56,235 nt of DNA. Origin: Oscillospiraceae bacterium (lineage in GTDB: Bacteria; Bacillota; Clostridia; Oscillospirales; Acutalibacteraceae). The notes below the pieces were generated by a model. The model did not search any database, had not been told where the DNA came from, and saw only the letters and a list, made by a program, of their open reading frames with translations. Positions 1-8,154 of this stretch are shown here, one piece after another. How positions within the stretch are numbered: the first letter of the stretch is position 1; every line of letters begins with the position of its first letter. The stretch spans positions 1-56,235 of the forward strand of contig SVPD01000011.1 in the NCBI GenBank assembly GCA_015066045.1. The letters are read 5' to 3'. The translations under genes were made by a program, and so were the position numbers.

Positions 1-315
1 TTTTGCTTCAAGTTTTTCGAAATCCCCTTTTGCAATTGCGCCTCTTAAGAGAATCGAGTTATCCGCAAATTCTTTTCTACATATGTTTGTTACAACTCTA
101 ACCATTTCTTCCAACGCTTCGCATGAGTTATCATCAGAATATATAACAAACGAATCACTAACAATATAACCTTTTAATCTGGATATATTTTCAATTTCCC
201 ATTGACGAAAAGCTGCTGTAGAAAAATTCCCAATAAACTCCGCAGCTTCATATTGCTTCATTTTTCCAAGTTTGTCTTTAAATCCTAAAACATCAAGAAA
301 AGCAACATATTTCAT
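1..315 (-). CDS. Class III nucleotidyl-cyclase-like protein (partial, C-terminus outside window)
   Basis: The first 105 residues of a gene that runs off the left edge. The start ATG is at 315-313. The N-terminus reads FLDVLGF (Asp8), then SDSFVIYS (Asp54), then LLRGAIAKGD. This order and the 46-residue spacing match the two metal-binding aspartates and the RxGIxxG strand of class III nucleotidyl cyclases. Proteins of this FLDxLGF type are widespread and mostly uncharacterised; some cyclases of this fold signal in anti-phage defence (Pycsar), but no effector gene is visible here. Base composition is AT-rich compared with the genes after 1.9 kb, which fits an accessory island. Function is inference; the open frame itself is clear. 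Confidence 0.6.
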   Translation of the reverse strand, partial: MKYVAFLDVLGFKDKLGKMKQYEAAEFIGNFSTAAFRQWEIENISRLKGYIVSDSFVIYSDDNSCEALEEMVRVVTNICRKEFADNSILLRGAIAKGDFEKLEAK

Positions 316-355
316 AAAGCACCCCTACATCCATAATGTTTTTATAAACAAACCA

Positions 356-571
356 TTATTTTTTTGATTGAATTAATTCTTTAGCCAAATCTTTTGCGCC
401 TGAAAGCAATTTCCTACGGTATGCCTTCTTATTGTTTGTATCTTGCTCAGATGCAAACATACTTCTATTTCTATCAAACACACCGCTAACTTTTTTTGCG
501 TTTATTGAAACCTCAAAAATATTCATAAGCAAGTGAATTACATCATCAACTGTAAACCATTCACCTTTTCC
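356..571 (-). pseudogene. Unknown 71-codon open frame, probably the 3' end of a broken gene
   Basis: The frame is open from directly after a stop at 574-572 to the stop at 358-356 and lies 40 bases upstream of the cyclase-like gene on the same strand. There is no ATG near its beginning; the first is at 526-524 and has no convincing ribosome site. The frame opens inside the overlap with the truncated integrase, so the 5' part of this gene may have been lost in the same deletion. The C-terminus is lysine-rich (ELIQSKK). I do not recognise the family. Confidence 0.4.
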
Positions 572-824
572 TTACACTCGTTTTCATTACCCATGTGTTT
601 TCTTTGAGTCTTTCTTCAAGGTCGCTTTTATAGATGTCGTAAAACTCTGCAAAGGTCATATTCAGGTCACCTGTGTTTTTGTTCAGAAATGTGTTCTCCC
701 AGGCAACTGCATCCTTACGGGTTTTGAAGCCCCGTTTTACCTTGCGGGCGTTTTCGCCTTTCCAGTCTGTGTAGTAAACCGAAACATACCATGTGCCGCG
801 TTTCTTGTCTTTATAGACTGCCAT
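561..824 (-). pseudogene. int: Tn916-type tyrosine integrase, truncated after the arm-binding domain
   Basis: The start ATG at 824-822 follows AAGGAG at 7 bases. The 87 residues match the N-terminal part of Tn916-family integrases: the arm-site DNA-binding domain (WYVSVYYTDWKG, KVKRGFKTRKDAVAWE) and the start of the core-binding helix (MTFAEFYDIYKSDLEERLKENTW). After VMKT the expected core-binding and catalytic domains, with the Arg-His-Arg-Tyr residues, are missing; the frame ends seven residues past VM. A full-length integrase has about 400 residues. The gene therefore cannot catalyse recombination. It follows the excisionase-like gene by 21 bases, the usual xis-int order of this family. 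Confidence 0.75.
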
Positions 825-845
825 TTGCATTCTCCTTTCTTTTAC

Positions 846-1028
846 TTAGTCTTTTTCAGGCATGCCGTAAATCTGTTCTGAAAGATAACGGCGGCTGACC
901 TTGCCTTTGATTACGAAGAAGCCTTTTGCTTCAAGCTCTTTGTTGAGCTTTTCCATAATCTGATAAGCAAGTGTTTTGGAAATACCGAGCTCTTCGCTGA
1001 TTTCCTTTGCTGTCATTAAAACTGCCAT
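846..1028 (-). CDS. xis: Excisionase-like helix-turn-helix protein
   Basis: A 60-residue protein. The ATG at 1028-1026 follows AAAGGAGG at a good distance; an upstream in-frame ATG at 1079 has no ribosome site. The sequence MTAKEISEELGISKTLAYQIMEKLNKEL is a winged-helix/MerR-like DNA-binding motif, and the basic C-terminus (GKVSRRYLSEQIYG) is typical of small excisionases and of HTH proteins next to Tn916-type integrases. It sits directly upstream of the truncated integrase. With the integrase dead, this is probably a leftover, although its own frame is intact. A plain transcriptional regulator is the alternative. Confidence 0.65.
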   Translation of the reverse strand: MAVLMTAKEISEELGISKTLAYQIMEKLNKELEAKGFFVIKGKVSRRYLSEQIYGMPEKD

Positions 1029-1063
1029 CTGGTTTTCCTCCTTTCGGTTGGTATTTATTACAA

Positions 1064-1077
1064 GTCGGTTGACCGAC
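1064..1077. promoter_or_regulatory. Small palindrome upstream of xis
   Basis: GTCGGT-TG-ACCGAC is a perfect 6-bp inverted repeat with a 2-base centre, about 35 bases upstream of the xis start. It could be an operator for the xis/int transcript; no regulator is identified. Confidence 0.3.
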
Positions 1078-1120
1078 ATTGAATACTGTAGGTTTCTTGA
1101 GTTTTTATGTCTTACTTAAA

Positions 1121-1786
1121 AAGTCCTCTCAAGGGGTGACTTTTAAAATGCCGATTTTTGGAAGTTTTTTCAAAACTTTTTTCAAAAACTTGAAATTTTG
1201 TAGCTTTGCACAAAAACGACATTTTGGTTTCGGTTGTTTTTACCCTCTCAAGGGGTAGGGATTTAGAAAGGCAAAAATGAAACCAAAATGCAGAAAAATT
1301 TTTTAAAATCTAAAATTTTGTAGCTTTGCACAAATAGGTGCGTTACTCTTTGTATAAAAACACCCTTCAATAGTTGGGACAGAGAATGGCGTTTTCTTAC
1401 CCTTGAAATTGAAAAAAGTTTCAAAAATCTGAAAATTTATTAATTCTATAAAAAACACCCTCTACTTGTAAGGACAAAAACTGCATTTTTCACCCCCCAT
1501 TTTTCAAAAAATTTTTCAAAAATTTGCAAGTTTGTGGAAATTGACGAAAAATACCCCTCACTTGTAAGGGAACGGGAGAGGCAAAAAAGCAACCCAAAAT
1601 CGTCTGTTTTTGATAAATTTTTTAAGTTTGTGAAATCTGCCAAATAAAATACCTCTCACTTGTAAGGAACGGGAAGCGGTAAAAGTCAGCCGTTTTTTGA
1701 AAAAACTTTTCAAAAAGTAAAAGTTTGTGAAATCTGCACAACAAAATTCACAGTATCACACTGCCGAAAAATAGGCATAAAAAATA
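1121..1786. repeat. Array of about six degenerate 95-120 bp non-coding repeats
   Basis: The stretch between xis and guaA repeats one layout. A short boundary hairpin comes first (CCTCTCAAGGGG or CCCTCACTTGTAAGGG, seen near 1125, 1243, 1362, 1457, 1554 and 1651). A low-complexity block of paired TTTTCAAAA/TTTTTGAAA motifs follows, and then an anchor, AAATTTTGTAGCTTTGCAC near 1194 and 1314 or AAGTTTGTGAAATCTGC near 1624 and 1721. Read on the minus strand, each boundary hairpin is followed by a T-rich run. There is no plausible coding frame and no CRISPR-like conserved repeat/unique spacer pattern. Candidate roles are integrase arm sites, a replication or transfer origin of the former element, or a structured RNA. 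Confidence 0.6.
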
Positions 1787-1823
1787 CCCCTCTCGAATGA
1801 ACTAAGTGTTCAAACGAGAGAGG
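1787..1823 (-). terminator. Terminator-like stem-loop downstream of guaA
   Basis: CCCCTCTCG at 1787-1795 pairs with CGAGAGAGG at 1815-1823, with an inner GAAC/GTTC pair. On the minus strand a TATTTTTT run follows, so it can end the guaA transcript. A weaker T-rich run on the plus side would allow bidirectional use. Confidence 0.6.
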
Positions 1824-1834
1824 TTTTCTCTTGT

Positions 1835-1965
1835 ATGAAATTAATGTGGGAAAGCCTTATACAGTATCATTTTTGTATCACGAGGCTTTATGAAAGTCCC
1901 GAAACCCTTGATATATAAGGCTTTGTGGACTTTTCGTTTCTTATTCCCACTCTATTGTTCCGGTC
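1835..1965. other. Possible attachment region at the guaA 3' end
   Basis: The last codons of guaA (GTIEWE-stop, about 1941-1965) are a known integration target of tyrosine-recombinase islands. The 100 bases beyond contain AAAGCCT/AGGCTTT inverted repeats (1851-1890) and an imperfect direct repeat beginning GGCTTTATG and GGCTTTGTG. The xis/int remnant lies 0.9 kb away. The other junction is outside the window, so no core duplication can be shown. Confidence 0.3.
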
Positions 1966-2945
1966 GGCTTAGGTGTGAGATCATATACCACTCGGTTGAT
2001 GCCTTCAACTTCGTGTGTGATACGGTCAGTAATGCGGTGAAGCACCTCATAAGGTATTTCTTCAATTGTTGCTTCAACTGCCTTAGCGGTATTAACTGCA
2101 CGGATGATTGCAGGCCATCCCTCATAACGCTTGCCGTCTCTTGAACCCACACTTGTAAAATCGGGCACGGAGATAAAATACTGCCATACAGTCTTTGAAA
2201 GGCCGCACTTATCAAATTCTTCACGGAGAATAGCGTCTGCTTCACGGAGTGCATTAAGACGGTCACGTGTAATTGCACCGAGACAGCGTACACCAAGTCC
2301 CGGGCCCGGGAACGGCTGACGGTCAACTAATTCCTCAGATAAGCCCAAAGCTTTACCTACTACTCTTACTTCGTCCTTATAAAGCAGTATAAGAGGCTCC
2401 ACTAACTCAAGAACCATCTCTTCACCCTCAGGAAGACCGCCGACATTGTGATGTGACTTGATGCCATCCTTACTTTCAGTAACATCAGGATAAATCGTAC
2501 CCTGAGCAAGATAAGGAATATCGCCATGCTTTGCTGCTTCTTCATCAAAGACCTTGATAAACTCTTCACCGATAATCTTTCTTTTCTTTTCAGGATCACT
2601 TACACCTTCAAGAAGGCCGAGGAAACGCTCTGTCTCATCACGGTAAACTAACTCTGCACCGAGCTGGTTTCTGAAAACCTCTACTACGCCTTCACTTTCA
2701 TTCTTACGCATAAGGCCGTGATTAACATGCACACAAAGAAGATTTTTTCCGATGGCTTTAATAAGAAGTGCAGCAACAACCGATGAGTCTACACCGCCGG
2801 AAAGCGCAAGAAGCACCCTTTTATCGCCTACTTTTTCACGAATAGCCGCAATCTGCTCATCAATAAAAGCCTGTGCAAGCTCAGGTGTGGTAATATCAAC
2901 CGCATCAGCAGGTCTTACCGGTAATTCTTTCTTTTCCATTTCCAT
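1941..2945 (-). CDS. guaA: GMP synthase, ATP-pyrophosphatase subunit only
   Basis: It amidates XMP to GMP using ATP. The 334 residues hold the PP-loop SGGVDSS near residue 50, the PFPGPGLGVRC motif of the synthetase and the C-terminal dimerisation domain ending GTIEWE. The N-terminal glutamine amidotransferase domain of ordinary bacterial GuaA (about 510-520 residues) is absent. The ATG at 2945 has AAGGAGG upstream and only 41 bases separate it from the preceding gene, so the domain was not lost from this locus by a nearby frameshift. This is the two-subunit layout known best in archaea and present in some Clostridia. A separate GATase subunit must be supplied elsewhere, or free ammonia is used. 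It is co-transcribed with the CofE-like gene. Confidence 0.92.
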   Translation of the reverse strand: MEMEKKELPVRPADAVDITTPELAQAFIDEQIAAIREKVGDKRVLLALSGGVDSSVVAALLIKAIGKNLLCVHVNHGLMRKNESEGVVEVFRNQLGAELVYRDETERFLGLLEGVSDPEKKRKIIGEEFIKVFDEEAAKHGDIPYLAQGTIYPDVTESKDGIKSHHNVGGLPEGEEMVLELVEPLILLYKDEVRVVGKALGLSEELVDRQPFPGPGLGVRCLGAITRDRLNALREADAILREEFDKCGLSKTVWQYFISVPDFTSVGSRDGKRYEGWPAIIRAVNTAKAVEATIEEIPYEVLHRITDRITHEVEGINRVVYDLTPKPTGTIEWE

Positions 2946-2986
2946 AATTTGTCCTCCTTGAATTATTTTATATATTTTAAATTAAA

Positions 2987-4180
2987 TCAGTTAGTATAGT
3001 TGTCGAAATATCCCTGAACGAGAACTACGGGTGTACCCTTGTCGCCCGAGCCGCTGGTAAGGTCACAGAGTGAACCGATAAGGTCTGTAAACTGTCTGGG
3101 TGTAGTGCCCTGAGAGGCCATATTACCTACAAGGCTTTCGTCACCCTTTTCTGCTATTCTCTTAGAGATGGCAGCCTTGAGCTCCTGACCTGTAAGGCCT
3201 GCAAAGTCATTGTCAGCGAGATATTTAAGCTTGAGCTCGTTAGGTGTACCCTTGAGACCGTCTGTGTATCCGGGAGAAACACAGGGATCGGCAAGCTCCC
3301 AGATTTTACCCTGGGGATCCTTAAAGGCGCCGTCGCCGTAAACCATAACCTCGATTTTCTTACCTGTCTTTTCGATAAGAAGCTTCTGAGCTCTGTTTAC
3401 GAAATCACCGCAATCTCTGGGAAAAAGCTTAACTGTATTTTCTGTAGATTTGTTTGAGCCTAAAAGACCGAAGCTCTCATTGAAGCCGTTGCCGTCAACG
3501 GACTCTGTAAGAATTTCGTCGAGACCGCAGACTTTCTTTGCACCGGCAGCTAAAAGAAGTCTCTTTGTACGGGCTCTGGTGTGAATGTCGCAGTTAAGGA
3601 TGCAGTCTGTGTAGTCAAGAATAGCCTTAGCCTGGTTAGCGAAAATAACCTCACACTCTGCACCGCATTCCTTTATGAGAGATGAATAGTATTCCACATA
3701 GTCTACGCCTGTGAACTCGTGCTTGTTTTCGCCGAAAAGCTCACGGTATTTCTTTTCAGTGAGTACATCACTGTAAGGGTTTATGCCTGCTTCATCGAGC
3801 TGGTCATAGGTAAGAAGATGGTTACCGACCTCATCGCTGGGATAGCTGAGCATAAGAACTATCTTTTTACAGCCCATAGCTATACCGCGAAGACATATAG
3901 CAAAACGGTTTCTCGAAAGAATGGGGAAGATTACGCCGACGGTTTCACCGCCGAGCTTTGCCTTTACATCCTTTGCGATAGCCTCTACGGAAGCATAGTT
4001 ACCCTGACTTCTTGCTAAAATTGACTCTGTAACTGCTACAACGTCCTTATCACGAAGCTCGAAGCCCTCGCTTTCAGCGGCCTCAATAACGCTGTCACAT
4101 ACGATCTGAGCAAGGTCGTCGCCTTCACGGATGATAGGACAACGGATGCCTCTCGAAACGGTACCTACTTTTCTTTCCAT
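2987..4180 (-). CDS. CofE-like (F420-0:L-glutamate ligase family) protein
   Basis: 397 residues, longer than archaeal CofE (about 250). The N-terminus (GIRCPIIREGDDLAQIV, RDKDVVAVTESILARSQGNY) and LSRNRFAICLRGIA resemble the F420_ligase fold, which adds glutamate to a cofactor. In organisms with F420 the enzyme is CofE; no other F420 gene is visible here and most Clostridia lack the cofactor, so the real acceptor is unknown, perhaps another folate- or flavin-like molecule. It heads the operon with guaA 41 bases downstream. AAGGGG lies 10 bases before the ATG, and a TTGATT-17-TAAAAT promoter is found at 4276-4248. Confidence 0.75.
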   Translation of the reverse strand: MERKVGTVSRGIRCPIIREGDDLAQIVCDSVIEAAESEGFELRDKDVVAVTESILARSQGNYASVEAIAKDVKAKLGGETVGVIFPILSRNRFAICLRGIAMGCKKIVLMLSYPSDEVGNHLLTYDQLDEAGINPYSDVLTEKKYRELFGENKHEFTGVDYVEYYSSLIKECGAECEVIFANQAKAILDYTDCILNCDIHTRARTKRLLLAAGAKKVCGLDEILTESVDGNGFNESFGLLGSNKSTENTVKLFPRDCGDFVNRAQKLLIEKTGKKIEVMVYGDGAFKDPQGKIWELADPCVSPGYTDGLKGTPNELKLKYLADNDFAGLTGQELKAAISKRIAEKGDESLVGNMASQGTTPRQFTDLIGSLCDLTSGSGDKGTPVVLVQGYFDNYTN

Positions 4181-4247
4181 TGATACATTACCCCTTATTT
4201 AATAAGACTTTTGGTAATATCAGCTTCTACTGATAAATTTACACTAT

Positions 4248-4276
4248 ATTTTATCACTATACAGACAAGAAATCAA
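4248..4276 (-). promoter_or_regulatory. Promoter of the cofE-like/guaA operon
   Basis: On the minus strand TTGATT (4276-4271) and TAAAAT (4253-4248) are separated by 17 bases, about 70 bases before the start codon of the CofE-like gene. Confidence 0.6.
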
Positions 4277-4382
4277 GTGTTTATTTAAGGATATTATGTG
4301 AAGAAATGCAATTTTTTTACATTTAACAAAAAGAGAAATATCCGTCAGTTTATTTTTAGAAAAATTTACAAAAAGATAAAAA

Positions 4383-4409
4383 GCACAGGAGTCGGGATTA
4401 CTCCTATGC
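4383..4409 (-). terminator. Terminator of the GNAT gene
   Basis: AGGAGT/ACTCCT stem (4387-4405) with a 7-base loop, followed on the minus strand by GTGCTTTTT. Confidence 0.6.
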
Positions 4410-4438
4410 CTTGTGGTATTCGATTTTTTGTAGAATCT

Positions 4439-4897
4439 TTAAAACCTACAATACATTTCCTGTGCTTTAGGTACAAAACCAAGTTTTTCATAAAGGGCTA
4501 TCGCTCCCTCATTCTTAACAAGAACATCAAGATTTATAAAACTGCATCCGTGCTCTTTTGCCCATTCCATCGCAGAATTCATAAGAGCAGTACCAAAACC
4601 TTTTCCGCGGTGACTTTCTGTTACGATTATATCCATTATGTAACAATATTTGCCGGGAATAATAAAATCAAAATCAGGTCTGATTTTTGCCTGAAGCAAA
4701 ATAAATCCTATCACAACACCGTTATGCTCATAAACAAGAATATCTGAATCTTCTTCAGAAATAGTTTTTTCAATAAAATCTACTCTTTGGTCACCTTCTT
4801 TTATAAAATCAGGTATCAATTTCGACATTTCTCTGAATTGCTCACGATAAATCACTGCTACAGCAGATATATCATTTATAGTTGCTTTTCTTACCAC
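4439..4897 (-). CDS. GNAT family N-acetyltransferase
   Basis: 152 residues starting at a GTG (4897-4895) with AAAGGAG 7 bases upstream; a longer in-frame extension to an ATG at 5002 would run through the promoter and is rejected. The acetyl-CoA-binding signature is VTESHRGKGFGTALMNSAMEWA, preceded by the IMDIIV strand and followed by NEGAIALYEKLGFVP. This is the standard GNAT fold of small N-acetyltransferases such as RimI or amine/antibiotic acetylases. The substrate cannot be told from the sequence. It stands alone, with its own promoter and terminator, divergent from the pseudouridine synthase. Confidence 0.85.
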   Translation of the reverse strand: MVRKATINDISAVAVIYREQFREMSKLIPDFIKEGDQRVDFIEKTISEEDSDILVYEHNGVVIGFILLQAKIRPDFDFIIPGKYCYIMDIIVTESHRGKGFGTALMNSAMEWAKEHGCSFINLDVLVKNEGAIALYEKLGFVPKAQEMYCRF

Positions 4898-4928
4898 AGT
4901 ATTGCTCCTTTCATATAATATCAAAGAA

Positions 4929-4957
4929 ATCATACCACCTGAAAATTCTTTTGTCAA
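4929..4957 (-). promoter_or_regulatory. Promoter of the GNAT gene
   Basis: TTGACA (4957-4952), 17 bases, TATGAT (4934-4929) on the minus strand, about 30 bases before the GTG start. Confidence 0.75.
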
Positions 4958-4995
4958 TGTATTCTGTCTGTCAAAACATTTTGCCCCTATGTGTA

Positions 4996-5024
4996 TTGCC
5001 ATACAGAACAGTTTGTGGTAGAAT
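4996..5024 (+). promoter_or_regulatory. Promoter of the RluA-family gene
   Basis: TTGCCA (4996-5001), 17 bases, TAGAAT (5019-5024). Transcription would start near 5031, leaving a structured leader of about 88 bases. Confidence 0.6.
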
Positions 5025-5042
5025 TAATAAGCATAACCTATC

Positions 5043-5092
5043 TGTCACTCCGTGACATCTCCCCTGACAGGGGAATCTCCTTTTGGGGGAGA
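5043..5092. repeat. Three adjacent short hairpins in the leader of the RluA-family gene
   Basis: TGTCAC-TCC-GTGACA (5043-5057), TCCCCT-GAC-AGGGGA (5060-5074) and TCTCC...GGAGA (5076-5092) lie side by side between the promoter and the ribosome site. This looks like an intergenic palindromic repeat unit of a kind common in gut Clostridia rather than a known riboswitch. Confidence 0.55.
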
Positions 5093-5118
5093 CAAATAGA
5101 AGTAAGGAGTAATTTACT

Positions 5119-6087
5119 TTGAAAAGCTTTACTATCGAAAAAAACGATGCCGACCAGAGGCTCGATAAATTCCTGACCAAATCCTGTCCCAAGCTTCCCA
5201 AGGCGCTGATGTACAAATATATCCGCATCAAGCGCATCAAGGTCAACGGCAAAAGGGCGGAGATTTCCACACGTCTCCATGTAGGAGATAAGGTGGATAT
5301 GTACATAAACGATGAGTTTTTCGAAAAGAAAGAAACCGTCTATGACTTTATGAGTGCATCGAAAAACCTCGACATAGTTTACGAGGATGAAAACATTATT
5401 CTTCTGAATAAAAAGGTAGGTCTTCTCTCCCACCCTGATGAGACGGAGTATGTAGACACGCTTATCACGAGAGTAAAACGCTATCTTTTCGAAAAGGGCG
5501 AATGGCATCCGGATGAAGAGACCTCATTTACTCCCGCCCTCGTTAACCGCATCGACAGAAACACCGGCGGTATCGTTATCTGCGCCAAAACTGCCGAGGC
5601 ACTCCGTGTTCTCAATCAGAAAATGAAGGACAGAGAGCTGCATAAAATCTATCTGTGCATAGTCCACGGTAAGATGAGTAAGGAAAAGGAGCTTCTTGAA
5701 GGTTATTTAGTCAAGGATGATAAGAAAAACAAGGTATTCGTTTCCAAAAAGCCGAAAGAAGGTGCGAAGCTTATCCGTACCGAGTACAAGGTTTTAGGCT
5801 GCAGAGACGGATTAAGCCTTTTAGAGGTAAATCTGCTTACGGGCAGAACACATCAGATAAGAGCCCATCTCGCCTCTGTCGGTCATCCCCTCGTAGGCGA
5901 CGGAAAATACGGCACTAATGAGCTCAATAAAAAGACAGGCTACAAAAAGCAGTGCCTGTGCTCGCATAAGCTGATTTTCGATTTCACCACCGATGCGGGC
6001 GGACTTGAATATCTGAATAAAAAAGAGTTTACAATAAATGATGTATGGTTCAAAACCGAATTTCTGAACGGTACATTAATAAGATAA
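5119..6087 (+). CDS. RluA-family pseudouridine synthase
   Basis: 322 residues, start TTG at 5119 with AAGGAG 9 bases upstream. An S4 RNA-binding domain covers about residues 12-62 (QRLDKFLTK, KVNGKRAE). The catalytic domain follows with NRIDRNTGG, where Asp146 is the nucleophile; the family norm is HRLDxxTSG, so the flanking His is Asn here. LLTGRTHQIRAHLASVGHPLVGD is the second conserved motif. It isomerises uridines in 23S rRNA (RluC/RluD type) or tRNA; the exact site is not predictable. ligA starts 10 bases downstream, so the two are probably co-transcribed. Confidence 0.88.
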   Translation: MKSFTIEKNDADQRLDKFLTKSCPKLPKALMYKYIRIKRIKVNGKRAEISTRLHVGDKVDMYINDEFFEKKETVYDFMSASKNLDIVYEDENIILLNKKVGLLSHPDETEYVDTLITRVKRYLFEKGEWHPDEETSFTPALVNRIDRNTGGIVICAKTAEALRVLNQKMKDRELHKIYLCIVHGKMSKEKELLEGYLVKDDKKNKVFVSKKPKEGAKLIRTEYKVLGCRDGLSLLEVNLLTGRTHQIRAHLASVGHPLVGDGKYGTNELNKKTGYKKQCLCSHKLIFDFTTDAGGLEYLNKKEFTINDVWFKTEFLNGTLIR

Positions 6088-6097
6088 GGTGACTTAA

Positions 6098-8080
<1,983 letters not shown>

Positions 8081-8113
8081 AAAAGAACTTTAAAAAAGCC
8101 AAGACAAAAACAT

Positions 8114-8149
8114 AGGGTTTCTATGGACTGAAAAATCCGTAGAAACCCT
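8114..8149. terminator. Bidirectional terminator between ligA and potD
   Basis: AGGGTTTCTA (8114-8123) pairs with TAGAAACCCT (8140-8149). T-rich tracts follow on both sides, fitting the convergent genes. Confidence 0.8.
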
Positions 8150-8154
8150 TTATT

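Noticed and set aside
1446-1643. A 65-codon minus-strand frame in the repeat region
   Set aside because: It consists of the repeat units themselves, has no ribosome site and shows no codon pattern.
1121-1786. CRISPR array
   Set aside because: The units are degenerate over their whole length and there is no constant repeat with unique spacers; no cas gene is nearby.
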